Of a stretch of 64,000 nucleotides of DNA, positions 34,901 through 47,155 are shown piece after piece; within the stretch, counting starts at the first letter, position 1, and the number at the start of each line of letters is the position of its first letter. The translations under genes and the position numbers were made by a program. The stretch is from Chelonoidis abingdonii (Eukaryota; Chordata; Testudines; Testudinidae), in NCBI RefSeq assembly GCF_003597395.2, contig NC_133770.1, positions 97,919,753 to 97,983,752 of the forward strand, given 5' to 3'. The notes beneath the pieces are model-generated. The model was not told the DNA's origin. It did no database searches and saw nothing but the letters and a program-made list of their open reading frames with translations.

Positions 34901-35340
34901 GATATCTTGCTCCCTGAACAGTCCTAAAATCAGGTTTCTATTTAACTTTTATTTAAAACTTGTGACAATTACGGTATTATGAAGGTTGCTGATAGTGGCC
35001 TCATAGGTGGGGTTGCAAATGGAGGGAATAAAATGGCATTTAGTATTTATACTCCATTTTAAACCCTATTAAGATAATCTGTTTGTTCTTCTAAATTGCA
35101 GGGGTGTAGTGGTAAATTGACACGTATGCCTGCCAGTCTAATATGCTTTTAAAGCCTTGGTATTTGTTTCACTTGCATTTTGCTGAGGGAAATGATGTAG
35201 ATCATTTTTTCTGCACTGTTAATCTTAATCTCAGATTATGATTCTAATCTTCAGCACTTTGAGACTGCCCACCTAAAAACCCACACATGTACTCCTAACC
35301 ATGTAGGCAGAGACATGTATTCAAATAAATATTAACAGGG
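31960..35340. other. RALA intron 1, first part, no recognised element
   Basis: AT-rich intronic sequence without clear repeat signatures or exon-like frames. Confidence 0.55.
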
Positions 35341-35940
35341 AGAACATAAGAATGGTCATACTGGGTCAGACCAAAGGTCCAACCAGCCCAGTATGCTGTC
35401 TGCCAAGAGTTGCTAATGCCAGGTGCCCCAGAAGGAGTGAACTTAACAGGTAATAATCAAGTGATCTCTCTCTCTGCCATCCATCTCCACTCTCTGACAA
35501 ACAGAGGCTAGAAATATCATTCCTTATCCATTCTGGCTAATAGCCATTAATGGACTTACCCTCCATGAATTTATCTAGTTCTCTTTTTTTAAACCCATTT
35601 ATTCTCCTAGCCTTCACAACCACCTCAGGCAAGGAGTTCTATAAGTTGACTGTGCTGTGTGAAGAACTTCCTTTTATTTGTTTTAAACCTGCTGCCCATT
35701 AATTTCATTTGTTGGCCCCTAGTTCTTATTATGGGAACAAGTAAATAACTTTTCCTTATTTACTTTCTCCACACCACTCATGATTTTATATACCCCTATC
35801 ACCTCTCCTCCCCCTCCACACCCCCAGTCTCCTCTTTTCCAGGCTGAAAAGTCCTAGCCTCTTTAATCTCTCCTCGTATGGGACCATTCTAACCCCCTAA
35901 TCATTTTAGTTGCCCTTCTCTGAGCCTTTCCTAATGCCAG

Positions 35941-36126
35941 TACACCTCTACCACGAGATAATGTGACCTGATAACGCAGTAAAGCAGCGCTCCGGGGGGG
36001 GTGGGAGGGGGTGCGGGCTGCACACTCTGGTGGATCAAAGCAAGTTTGATATAACACTGTTTCACCTATAACGTGGTAAGATGTTTTTGGCTCCTGAGGC
36101 CAGTGTTATGTCGAGGTAGGGGTGTA
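35941..36126. mobile_element. Tigger/mariner-type MITE at a TA site, nested in CR1
   Basis: Ends TACACCTCTACCACGAGATA and TGTCGAGGTAGGGGTGTA are inverted, with TA at each outer edge. Removing the element restores continuous CR1 (GCCAGTATATC). Interior shows GATATAAC-type repeats. Non-coding. Confidence 0.85.
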
Positions 36127-36189
36127 TATCTTTTGAGATGAGGCCACATCTGTATGGAGTATTCAAGATGTGGGCGTATCATGGATGGG

Positions 36190-36225
36190 GAGATAGATAT
36201 AGATATAGATATAGATATAGATATA
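36190..36225. repeat. (GATATA)n microsatellite
   Basis: About five tandem copies of a hexamer, inside the CR1 3' region. Confidence 0.97.
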
Positions 36226-36884
36226 CACTGTCTTATTCTCTATCCCTTTTTTTAATGATTGCTATTTTGACTGCCACTGCACGCTGCGTGGATGTCTTTG
36301 GAGAACTATCCACAATGACTCCAAGATCTTTCCTGATTAGTTGTAGCTAAATTAGCCCTCATCAAATTGTATGTATAGTTGGGGTTACTTTCCAGTATAC
36401 ATTATTTTACGTTTATCACATTAAATTTCATTTGCCATTTTGTTGCCCAGTCACTTAGTTTTGTGAGATCTTTTTGAAGATCTTCAGTCTGCTTTGATCT
36501 TAACTATTTTGAGTAGTTTAGTATCATATGCAAACTTTGCCACCTCACTGTTTACCCCTTTCTCCAGATCACTTATGACCCTTGGGGAACACCACTGGTT
36601 ACCCCCTCCCTTATGAAAACTTACCATTTATTCCTACCCTTTGTTCCCTGTCTTTTAACCAGGTCTAAATCCATGAAAGGATCATCCATCTTATCCAGGA
36701 TAACTTAGCCTTTGGTGAGGGATCTTGTCAAAGGCTTTCTGGAAATCTAAGTATGCTATGTGCACTGGATTTCCCTTGTCCACATGTTTGTTTGACCCCT
36801 TCAAAGAACTCTAATAGATTAGTAAGACGTGATTTCCCATTACAGAGACTGTGACTTCTGTCCAATTTGTTCTATGTGTCTAAA

Positions 36885-37143
36885 GGTATGGTTACACTCA
36901 AAATTTCAAAGCGCTGCCACGGCAGCGCTTTGAAGTGTGAGTGTTGTCAGAGTGCCAGTGCTGGGGGAGAGCTCTCCCAGCGCTGCACATAAACCACATC
37001 CTCTACAGGTGTAGCTTGCAGTGCTGGGAGCCGTGCTCCCAGCGCTGCCGCCCTGATTACACTGACGCTTTACAGCGTTGTATTGTGCACACCCCTGAGC
37101 ATGAAAGTTGCAGCGCTGTAAAGTGCCAGTGTAGCCATACCCT
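36885..37143. mobile_element. Multi-hairpin MITE nested in CR1
   Basis: Ends GGTATGGTTACACT and AGTGTAGCCATACC are inverted repeats. Inside are a perfect 14-bp hairpin (36904-36917 with 36920-36933, TTCAAAGCGCTGCC arms) and a second around CTGGGAGC...GCTCCCAG at about 37023-37043. The GCGCTG word recurs. Superfamily and target duplication not resolved. Confidence 0.75.
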
Positions 37144-37154
37144 GACAATTTTAT

Positions 37155-37260
37155 CAGAGCTTTGGAGCAGAGCCTGGAGTGCGGAGCAGCTCCAGAGCAG
37201 TGGAGCTGCAGGTTTTTTCCTAGAGTTGAAGCGGAGCTGGAGCACAGCTCCAAAGCCCTG
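37155..37260. mobile_element. 106-bp hAT MITE with perfect 8-bp target duplication
   Basis: Terminal inverted repeats CAGAGCTTTGGAGC and GCTCCAAAGCCCTG. The 8-bp site AATTTTAT occurs at 37147-37154 and 37261-37268. Interior is made of GGAGC/GCTCC words, so the whole element can fold. It lies only 11 bases from the preceding MITE. Confidence 0.9.
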
Positions 37261-39454
37261 AATTTTATCTTTACTATTTCAACTAATTTGCCCGGTACTG
37301 ACTTTAAACTTACTGGTCTATAACTCCCAGGATCACCTCTAGAGCCCTTGTTCAATATTGACGTTACATTAGCTATCTTCCAGTCACTGAGTACAGAAGC
37401 AGATTTAAAGGATAGGTTACAAACCATAGTTAATAGTTCTGCAATTTCACATTTGAGTTCTTTTAGAACTCTTGGGTGAATGCTATCTGGTCCCGGTGAC
37501 TTGTTGTTGTTAAGTTTATAATTAATTCCAAAAGCACCTCTAATGACACTTCAATCTCAAACAAACAATTCCTCAGATTTGTAACTTACAAAGGATGGCT
37601 CAGGTTTGGGAATCTCCCTAACATCCTCAGCTGTGAAGAACAGAAGCAAAGAATTCACTTAGTTTCTCTGCGATGACTTTATCATCTTTATGTGCTACTT
37701 TTGTATCTTGATCATCCAGCGGCCCCACTAGTTGTTTAGCAGGCTTCCTGCTTCTGATGTACTTAAATCTTTTGGGTTTTTTTTTTGGCTAGCTGTTCTT
37801 CAAACTCTTTTTTGGCTTTTCTTATTACATGTTTACACTTAAGAGCATAAACACTGCCAAATTTTCTCTTTACCTCACTAGGATTTGACTTCCACTTTTT
37901 AAAAGATGCCTTTTTATCTCACTGCTTCTTTTACATGATGGGTAAGCCACAGTGGCTATTCTTTTAGTTCTTTTACTGTGGTTTTTTAAATTTGGGGTGT
38001 ACATTGAAGTTGGGCCTCTTATGGTGTTTTTGAAAAGTGTCCATGCAGCTTGCAGGGATTTCACTCTAGTCATTGTACCTTTTTAATTTCTGTTTAACTA
38101 ACCACCTCACTTTTGCATAGTTCCCCTTTGTGGCATTTAATTTCAGGGCGTTGGGCTGCTGAGGTGTCCTTCCCACCAGAGGAATGTTAAATGTTATATT
38201 ATGGTCACTATTTCCAAATGGTCCTGTTATAGTTACCTCTTGGGCCAGATCCTGTGCTTCACTCAGGACTAAATCGAGAATTGGCTCTCCCCTTGTTGGT
38301 TCCTGTACCAGCTGCTCCAAGTAGCAGTCGTTTAAAGTATCAAGAAATTTGTCTCTGAACTTTGTCCTAAGGTGACATGTATAGGGATAACTGTAATCTC
38401 TCACTATTATTGAGTTCTTAATTTTGATAGCCTCTCTAATCTCTCTTAGCATTTCATTGTCAGTATCGCTGTCCTGGTCAGATAGTTGATGGTAGATCCC
38501 TACTGTTATGTTCTTATTAAAGCATGGAATTACTATCCATAGAGATTCTATGGAACATGTGGATTTTAAGATTTTTACTTCATTTGATTCTACATTTTCT
38601 TTCACATATGGTGCCCCTCCCCCCACATGACCTGTTCTGTCCTTCTGATATATTTCATACCCCAGAATAATTGTGTCCCATTGATTGTCCTCACTCCACC
38701 AGGTTTCTGTGATGCTTATTATATCAATATCCTCTTTTAACACAAGGCACTCTAGTTGACCTATCTTATTTATACTTCTAGCATTTGTGTACAAGCACTT
38801 TAAAAACTTGTCACTGTCTGCCCTTTTCTGATGTGTCAGATTCTCTGTGAATTTTCTCATTTGGTCTGGCCCGGCCCATACTTTATCCTCTTCCATCCTC
38901 TCCTGTTCTCTAAAACCTAGAGAATCTCTATCAATAGACTCTAAGTCTCTGTCAGATCCACATGCTCCTCTGCAGCTTTCCCCCATCTCATAGTTTTAAA
39001 AACTGCTCTGCAACCTTTTTAATGTTAGGTGCTAGCAGTCTGGATCCACTTTGGTTTAGGTGGAGCCCATCCTTTCTGTATAGGCTCCCCCTATCCCAAA
39101 TTTTCCCCAGTTCCTAATAAATCTAAACCACTCTGCCCTACACCATTGTCTCATCCATGGATTGAGACTCTGAAGCTCTGCCTGCCTACCTGGCCCTGGA
39201 AGTGGAACTGGAAGCATCTCTGAGAATTCCTCCATAGAGGTCTTGGATTTCAGTCTTTCCTAGCAGCCTAAATTTGGCCTCCAGGATGTCTCTCCTACCC
39301 TTCCCTATGTCACTGGTACTGTTCCAAACCTGAGAGCTTTTTATAAAAATATAACTGGAAAAGTATTCACACTTACAGCCAGATTCTGAAATCTTATTTG
39401 CTTTGAGTAATCCCTTGTTCTGTTAGTAACCCCATTCAAGTCAATGAGACTACA

Positions 39455-39748
39455 GAATAAGGCCAGGTCTATGCTTGGAAGGCTTTGCCAGTATAGCTAT
39501 ACCAGTGTCTTATACTAGCAAAGTGCTTATAGTTGCACATACAGATATACCCCAAAAACTGTACCTCTGTCAAAATATTTCATCCCCCAAGTGATATTCT
39601 GTACTGAGAAAAGCAGTCTTGCTGGTATAACTTTGTTTACACTAGGGCACTTTGCTGGCGCAGCTGTCTGTTGCAAATTACGTTTCAGACTGACATACCC
39701 ATGTTGGTAGAAGTTTATAGTGTAGATGTGGCTTGAGTTACTATACAA
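39455..39748. mobile_element. Palindromic MITE
   Basis: Starts AAGGCCAGGTCTATGC and ends with TAGTGTAGATGTGGCTT in inverted sense, with inner inverted words (AGTATAGCTATACCAGTG; GCTGGTATAACTTTG). Ends and duplication unresolved. Confidence 0.5.
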
Positions 39749-40639
39749 ACCAAGGCTGGCAGAATCTGGCCCTTAATCACTTTGCCTGTCATTTGTTACT
39801 GAAGGTGAGTACACAACATGAGAGCACATTGGAAGTCAGATACTAAACAAATCAACCAGTGAGAATTATCTTGGCATGAAAATTATTAGAGGACATTTGT
39901 TCTAGCAAGTTATTGTTAACAATAGAAAATTCTGGTAATGCTAACATTCCACTTAAGTAATACATCACTTGAATCTTTGAAGCTTTTGCTTCAAAACTTT
40001 AAGCACAAAACCAACTCTTTAAACCTGTGAAATTCTGCCTTTATGGCTGGCATCTGTAAGATCAAGTTTTTTAAACCTGTAAACTGATCAGGACAGCGAT
40101 TCTACTATGTAATTGCACAGACTTTGTCCTAGTGGGGCCCTGATGATGACTGGGGTCTGAATACTACTGTAGTTGAAATTTTCTCTTTTTAATCAAGAGT
40201 GTAAACATGCAGTCAATAAGCTAACCCATCATAGAACAGATGAGCAAACGATGCTCTTAAAGGTTGGAATCATAAGTCAAGTACACTATAAAATGAAAAC
40301 TGGTAAGCATATGACTCTGCTTGTTTATAGCTTCTAGTGAACAGCTGAGTTGCTTGTGCTGTGAAGTCTAAAGCTGACAATGTAAATCCTTTTAGTCTTA
40401 TTGAACAGTATTGTTCGTGATAGAATATTCAGTACAGTTCATAGGAGTGCCACCTACTTAATTGTTAGCATCTCTTAAGTTGGCACCTTGAAAGGAGATT
40501 CCACAAATATCCAATGCACTAATCAAGCATAACTCAGCCAGTTTGAAGTATCTGAACTCACTGTCAAAGATGGCATAGAAGCAAGATTCTTGCTATACAG
40601 GGTAGCAAATAGAGACTGACATTTCATACCATGTGTTTT

Positions 40640-41745
40640 ATGGAAATATGCTTGAGTGTAAATATGATATAACTAGAATATGCTTTATGCAAACTGTCTC
40701 TTGTAAGGTATCATAACAAAGGTTATAACCTACTAAATATATGCCTCCTAGTTGAATGTATCATTCTTGTATCTGAAGCTAGAAATATAAAGTAACTCTG
40801 GGATTCTATTGTAATTATGCAAAATTTTGATGTCTCCCATTGACTAGCACAGTTGGTTGTAAATGGTTCTGTTTACTTGCAAACCTTCCTGTGGTCATGT
40901 AAGACAGCCCAGGAAGAATGGAAGGGTGGGGGAGTCTCACAGGACATGTGACCATTTCACATGCTGAAATCAATCTTAAATCTGGTACTCTTCCATTTAG
41001 AAGGAGGGGTGTGGACCCAGAAAGACACAATTCCCACCTTGGGCCAAAGCTGTAAAAGGAGGTAGAACAGAGGTGGCTGCCAGTCATGAGAGAACCCCTA
41101 GTTACCTCCTGAGCTAGAACTGACCAGAACTGTACTGGGGAAAGGCTTGGGTCCAGACTAGGAAGGAGTCTAGTCTGTGAAAGAAGCTTATTGGAATGTC
41201 CCTGAGGGTGAGATTTACCTGTAAAAAGTTGCCTAATACATTAGGCTTAGACTTGTGTGGTTTTTTGTTTTGCTTGGAAATTTACTTTGTTGTTTTCTGT
41301 TATTACTTCAAACCACTTAAATCCTACTTTTTGTACTTAATCATGTTTGTTTATTATTGAACCCGGAGTAAGTGATTAATACCTGGGGAAGCAAACAGCT
41401 GTGCATATCTGTTATAGAGGGTGGACAATTTGCGTTTACCTTCTATAAGCTTTATAGAGTAAAATGGATTTATTTGGTGTTTGGATCCCATTGGGAGCTG
41501 GGTGTCTGGGTATTTGAGATAGATGACCTACTGAGCAGTTTTTGGTTCAAGTCTGCAGCTTTGGGGGTGTGGACCAGACCTGGGTCTCTGTTATCTGGCT
41601 AGCATGTCTGGCTCAACAAGATAGGGTTCTGGAGTCCAAAACTGGCAGGGAAAACAGGCTCAGAGGTAATTCCAGCATGTCAGGTGACAGTCTCACAGGG
41701 GCCTCTGTGACCCAGAATCTGTCTCGGACTAGGAAGAAAACTGAA
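40640..41745 (+). repeat. Probable LTR of an endogenous retroelement
   Basis: About 1.1 kb of sequence resembling a dispersed turtle LTR class: GGACATGTGACCATTTCACA, CTTGGAAATTTACTTTG, CCCATTGGGAGCTGGGTGTC and TCAGGTGACAGTCTCACAGG blocks. No gag, pol or env is adjacent, so it would be a solo LTR. Family assignment is from memory and the ends are approximate. Confidence 0.4.
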
Positions 41746-42489
41746 GTGGTGATTATAAGGTACCTAGATGCACTTGAAGAGGACTGAGCTCTATGATAAA
41801 AGTAGGTTTTAGGGTTTCTGAAGAAGAGTCACGTTGGGCCAAATGGCTGCTTTCTGTTGAAAAAATTTGCCCTCTAAAAGGGGTGATTTTTAGTGGGGAC
41901 TAGAAAGGGAAAAAAAGATGTGCTCTGCTTCTAAGTATCAAGTCCTTTCCTAATATTGTGCAGCACAAGAACAAGAGGAAATGTCACTATCATATTCAAT
42001 AAATCAATATTTTACATCTAAATGCTGTGGGGACTTCTGCAGTAGAGTGCTATTTCTTTGAGTGTCCTTTTCTGTTAAATACTAAAACTGCAGTGTGTGT
42101 GAATATAAATAGATGGGGATAAGGAAGTTGTACCAGTGTGAATTTTCCTTCCTCTTTTATGCAAAAGACTTTATTTTTGCGATATGAAGACATCTCTCCC
42201 TTACGCAGACCTTCTGAAAGAGGAATAGAAAGATTACAAACACTCACCACCTTGGTTCCTTCAAGGAACTTTTGTGAAATCTATGTCCTGAGAACTTCAG
42301 TATTGAGGTTACTGTTTTACTTTTGTATGGAATTCCAAGCATTAACTCATCCTGAACAGCTCATAAAATTGACATTGAAATTTTATTCCAGGCACATGAA
42401 TATAATTAAAGAGATGAAGATTGGTTAAATGTGACATTTGCCTAACATAAAAAAAGTCAAGTTATGGACTCCTCTTTGCAGTAGTCTTT

Positions 42490-42652
42490 ATGGAGGATTC
42501 TCTGCAGCTTGAAGTCTTCAAACCACAATTTGAGGACTTCAATAACTCAGACATAGGTTAGGGGGTTGTTATAGAGACTGGCCTGCACTGTGCAGGAGGT
42601 CAGACTAGATGATCAGAATGGTCCCTTCTGACCTTAAAGTCTATGAGACTCC
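42490..42652 (+). repeat. CR1 3' end fragment
   Basis: Typical CR1 tail: ACTGGCCTGCACTGTGCAGG, AGACTAGATGATCAGAATGG, TCCCTTCTGACCTTAAAGTC. Confidence 0.85.
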
Positions 42653-43784
42653 TCTTTGGCTTGTCTTAGTACTCATTTGGTTTATATTAACTACAGCATA
42701 ATAGTGGAATAGCTGAATAGACTTGTCTGAAAAAGGCTGGGTTTTAAGAAGCATTTTAAACTTATTCCTATCCCCTTTACTCAAAACATAGTCAGCTGAT
42801 GTTAAAACACAAATATAGCAAGGTGTAAGATGCTAGTAACTGCAGAAAACAGGTTTTCAAATTCAGTAGTTTTTCTAGAAACTTCAGCTTTGATCTTGTA
42901 ATAGCATCTGCCCAGGTAGATGTCGTCATTGCATTATCTGGACCCAAGTTTCTAAATTAACTTCATGTTTTGATGGGAAATCTTCTTTGGAAACTTGCTG
43001 CTGAGTAACATTGAACATTAAGATGAAATGTTGGATAACTGACAACAATTTGAATCTGTCCGAGGATCAACACTTATCAATACTCTTCATCCTTGTTATG
43101 ATAACCAAGAAAAGGGAAGAACATGTAACTGTTGGGAGACTTTGTAATATCAAATTGGTTTCTTCCCCTTCCTTGACAGTAAACTTGTATCTGATAGGTT
43201 AAAATGCTGTGTGCGAATTGTCTTTTAAATGAAAACCACAATTTTAGCATGCACATCTACAGAAAAATGTAAGTTTCATGACCCTTGGATTAGATGAGAA
43301 CTACACACACCATGGCATAGTATCCCAACTCAAACTATGAAACTGAGTGAACTGATTCTTTCCAGATGTCAAATAAGACTAAATTGTGTCTTCAGAAAGG
43401 GAAGAAACTAAATTTTTTTTCCCCAGTGGGAGTCTAGTCACATGGAAAACCTAAGCTAATTTGCCCCAGCATGTAAGAAACATGTAAATACATATGAAGC
43501 TTCTGGGCTCTACAGCTGCTGAAAATGTGCTTTAAAACTTTCTCCTCCACTGTAACAACTCCAGAATTGAAAATCTAATCAAAGATGACAACTAAAAGAC
43601 TCTCTTCTAAAATGCAGATGTAGCTCAGTTTAAAAAACACTTTAAAATGTCAGAGCTCAAGTGCAAGTTAAATGTTGATTGCAAGAAGTGGCTGGAAAAT
43701 TATGACTTAGGTTTTCAACTTTATTTTGGCCATCTACTTCATGTTTGAAGAAATTGATAGCTTTAGACAAAAATCATAGTGTCA

Positions 43785-44485
43785 GACATGTAAAACCCAG
43801 CATTCTTTTGTCTTACTGGATGTCAGGGTATACCCACCCAAATCTGAACTCTTGGGTACCCACATGAAAGACCCCTCTGACCTTTCCTGGTGAGGCTTGA
43901 GAATAAAAAATGAATCAGTTGCCTTAGCAGTGTGAGCACAGACCAACCCCTTGTCTAAGGACTTTGGAATCAAAGGATTCTTTAAAAAAAGATAAAATTT
44001 ATTAAAGGAAGAAACACATCTGAAAACTTAGGCTTTAGGGATTAAACACCAAAAATAAGTTATTTGGGGTTCAGCTTAAAGGTTACAAGCAAAATAAAAG
44101 CACCTTGGGTTAGCACAGAGAAATCCACGAACCAAAGGTTCCTAATCACATCTGTCTTAACTTTTTCCTATGCTATTTACATATCTTGGGTTCCAAATGA
44201 GGCATTTCTAGGCATGGATGCAGATGATTTTCCATACCTGGCTTAAACCTTACAGCTTGTTGCTTCCTTCCCCTCTCTCCAGGCTGAGACAGCCCCCTTC
44301 ACCTCCCCAGTGGTTTTTCGATTTTGAAAGGGTACAGCCTTCCTGTTGGTTCCCTGGTCAGGTGCCAATTCAGGTTACACTTCTCTTAACCCTTTACAGC
44401 TAAGGCAATTAGGGTACAGCTGCTAAGGAGGATTCTATAGCTACTGACTGGTGGCTGGGTGTCCATCTAATTTATCACACTGGAT
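43785..44485 (-). repeat. Probable LTR-type repeat, antisense
   Basis: The complement reads like an LTR, with the right-hand end ATCTAATTTATCACACTGGA and a TTTATTAAAGG (AATAAA in complement) at about 44000. No internal coding region adjacent. Tentative. Confidence 0.35.
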
Positions 44486-44489
44486 GTTA

Positions 44490-46955
44490 ATGGCGTGCAT
44501 TGCCACGTAGAGATAAGTGTCAGGACCCTGTCTCACTCTGTCCTGCTAGCAAAAGGAAGCAATGCATGAGGGAGGAACTTGATTAAATTATAGACTGAAC
44601 TGTAAAACAGTTTTTTTTTTAGCTATGGAGTTCTTGAGTGCTTGCACAACCACTACTATGTCATGACAGATGCCTAAATATTTATAGTGAATAGAATGTT
44701 ACCTAGTAGATAGATTTATAAATTATAGCAAAGAGCATTGAACCTGGGCGTTAACTGACATACGTAATGACCTCATTAAGGGAGCATGTTGAAGTACGTA
44801 CTTTGCATGACCTTATTAGTCTTCTCTTCAGGAATCTGTATTTTGCAAACTCATTTTCTACATCCAGAAATGCATGAGAGGGCAGGAATCAAATATACAC
44901 TTGACTGTTACTCATGTAAATAAGCCTATTAAAAGTTGTGTGTACGGCTTTTCGTCAAGATCACTTTTTCAAAGTGAGTGACCTGTCTGAAGGTAAAATT
45001 GTCACATCTGTGTCCAGGTAGATTAGTTTTCGTTTTGGCTTAAACATGATTACTACTTGATTTCATCTGTCTGTGGCTGTACCTAAGTTAGCTGATCCTT
45101 AGTGTTGTGTAACTGTCCTATGGAGGATCCTGTTTGCCTTGTTGCTTCTAAGTATTTGCAGTAAAAGTACTAGATCATTTTAATATACTGTCTTAATATG
45201 CTTCAGTTTAACTGTCCAAAAGTTTAACATTGTCATGGAGCAAGACAAGACCTAACTTCTGACACATGAAAGTAAAGCATACTTATTTATGCTTTTCTCT
45301 GGTCCAAAGCTAGGACAAATTCATAAGTGTTGCATTCAAAACCTGGGGTTAGGGGAGGATACCTTAACAAAAGCACTGTTTTTGGAGCTAGCTGCAGGCT
45401 GGAGCTCAGGAGCATGTCATGCACAGTTGGCTTTAGTTAGGCTTTTAGCATCCACTTTAGAATACACCAATCTAATATATAAATGCTCTCATTTGCAATT
45501 ACAAAGTTTAGGGGTTAACTCTCGGAAAAAATTTTGTAACAACCACTTATGTCTTCCAGCTCAGACTACAGTTAAAATCCATTCGGAGTTTCTTCATAAG
45601 GTTTCGGTAAGCAGGAGTCAATGTATTTGATGGAAAACATAATTTTCAATTGTGGGGAGAGGAAACTGAAGCAGAATTGATTCTACAAAAACTTATATAG
45701 GTGTTTAAAACTATATACAGTAGAAATACCAGAATTGGTATAAAGCCACTGTTCCTTGACTTTTCCACTAGTTTGAAACCAAACATACTTCAAGAAAACA
45801 TGTTCCTTTTCTCACCAGAATGAAAAATCCGATTTGCTCATGGAAGTAGGTTTAATTGAAACTAATTTCCAAACTTCATGTAGGAGAGCCATTTTGCAGA
45901 AAAGGATATCCAATAAGCCCAGTCAGAAAACTGAAACTAGCTTTCAGCTAGGTGCAGTACTGGCTTAATACAAAGTCCCAGCACTTGGATGTGTGGCATG
46001 TAAAAGCCTAGCTAGAAATTCAACTCATGTTCATTCCTTCTCATCCAGCACCAATACTAAAGGTTCTACAGATTCTATGGCTCCTATGTTATGCCTCTGA
46101 AACTCCATGAAAAGAATGAGGGTTGTTTGTACAGGTGTAAATGGTGGGCTTTTAGTAACTCTGTTGCATGAGAAGGAATAGAATTTAGCTTGCATTTTGG
46201 TGGTTGGCTCTAGAGCATTAGCAGGATTAAAACAGTGAAAACATTTCAGTTAAATAAGTAGATGACTGAAGGATGGACTTGTGTAAGAAGGTGGCATTTA
46301 AGTAATTTTCAGAGTAGAAATGCTGCTTATAAACATCTGGTCTGTGCCTAATGTGGCTTACCTTATGAATTGTTACATTTTTGGGCAGAACAAAACGGGC
46401 ATTTTCTAGTATTAATTATAATGCAAAGTTTGAGATGCTAATCTAGTGATAATGCACTAGGGTATCATGTCTGCTAGTGGCATAACCTTGTTCGCACTTG
46501 AAAGGTGGTGGTGGTTTCTCAGAAGAATTCACTCTTAGGCTTATGACCCTTCAATTTAATTGACAGCTGTTTCACTTCTCTGCTTCATTGCTGGTGTGAG
46601 ACATCTGTGCTGTCATTCTGGAAAAGAGATGGAGCTGCTCATTTTAAGTGTAACTTGTTTTTTAGTTTGCTTGCTTACTTGAAGAGTATAGAAGGGTCTG
46701 TTTGCAAAACTGATAAGCCATGTAGCCTGCTAGGCTAGGTTGAGAACTTACTAACAAGGCTCTTTCCTGTTATCCTTGGATCTCTAACCCCTTTGGATTC
46801 TCTGATTGTGGGGGGGGCACTAACTCAGAAAACATGGCTTTAAAAAGCCAGCTCCGAGGCAATCAGAGTTAAAAAGGAGCAGCTAACAGGAGATGGGGAA
46901 TGCAATGTTTAGAATACTCTAAACGAAAACCAATATCACATCCCCTGATCCAAAA
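44490..46955. other. RALA intron 1, no recognised element
   Basis: AT-rich intron sequence without clear repeat signature. Confidence 0.5.
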
Positions 46956-46958
46956 AAG

Positions 46959-47155
46959 AGGCAGGAGGGATAGCTCAGTGGTTTGAGCATTGGCCTGCTA
47001 AACCCAGGGTTGTGAATTCAATCCTTGAGGGGGCCATTTAGGGATTAGGGCAAAAATCTGTCTGGGGATTGGTCCTGCTTTGAGCAGGGGGTTGGACTAG
47101 ATGACCTCCTGAGGTCTCTTCCAACTCTGATAGTCTATGATTCTGTGACCTTGCA
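46959..47155 (+). repeat. tRNA-headed SINE with CR1-like tail
   Basis: Head carries an A-box-like TAGCTCAGTGGTTTGAGC at 46971-46988 and a B-box-like GGTTGTGAATTCAATCC at 47009-47025. The 3' end is CR1-like: TTGGACTAGATGACCTCC, then TCTTCCAACTCTGATAGTC. Such SINEs borrow CR1 machinery through the shared tail. Confidence 0.85.

Larger units (their letters stand above)
35341..39335 (-). mobile_element. Long CR1-family LINE, antisense to RALA, with nested insertions
   Basis: About 3.4 kb of LINE sequence after removing nested elements. Minus-strand frame 38066-38986 (306 codons) encodes a CR1 ORF2 endonuclease domain: LYTNARSINKIGQLECLV, IISITETWW, and SDHNITFNIPL near its end, matching the N-A-R-S, T-E-T-W and S-D-H motifs. 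Downstream toward 37.3 kb come degraded frames (KKKPKRFKYIRSRKPAKQLV type) and reverse transcriptase remnants, then the 3' region ending at about 35346 with ACATAAGAATGGTCATACTG in complement. It is 5' truncated near 39335. Confidence 0.85.

Noticed and set aside
36190..36225. CRISPR-like tandem repeat
   Set aside because: Simple hexamer microsatellite without spacers.
46963..47032. Functional tRNA gene
   Set aside because: The cloverleaf is incomplete and the head continues into a SINE body with a CR1 tail.
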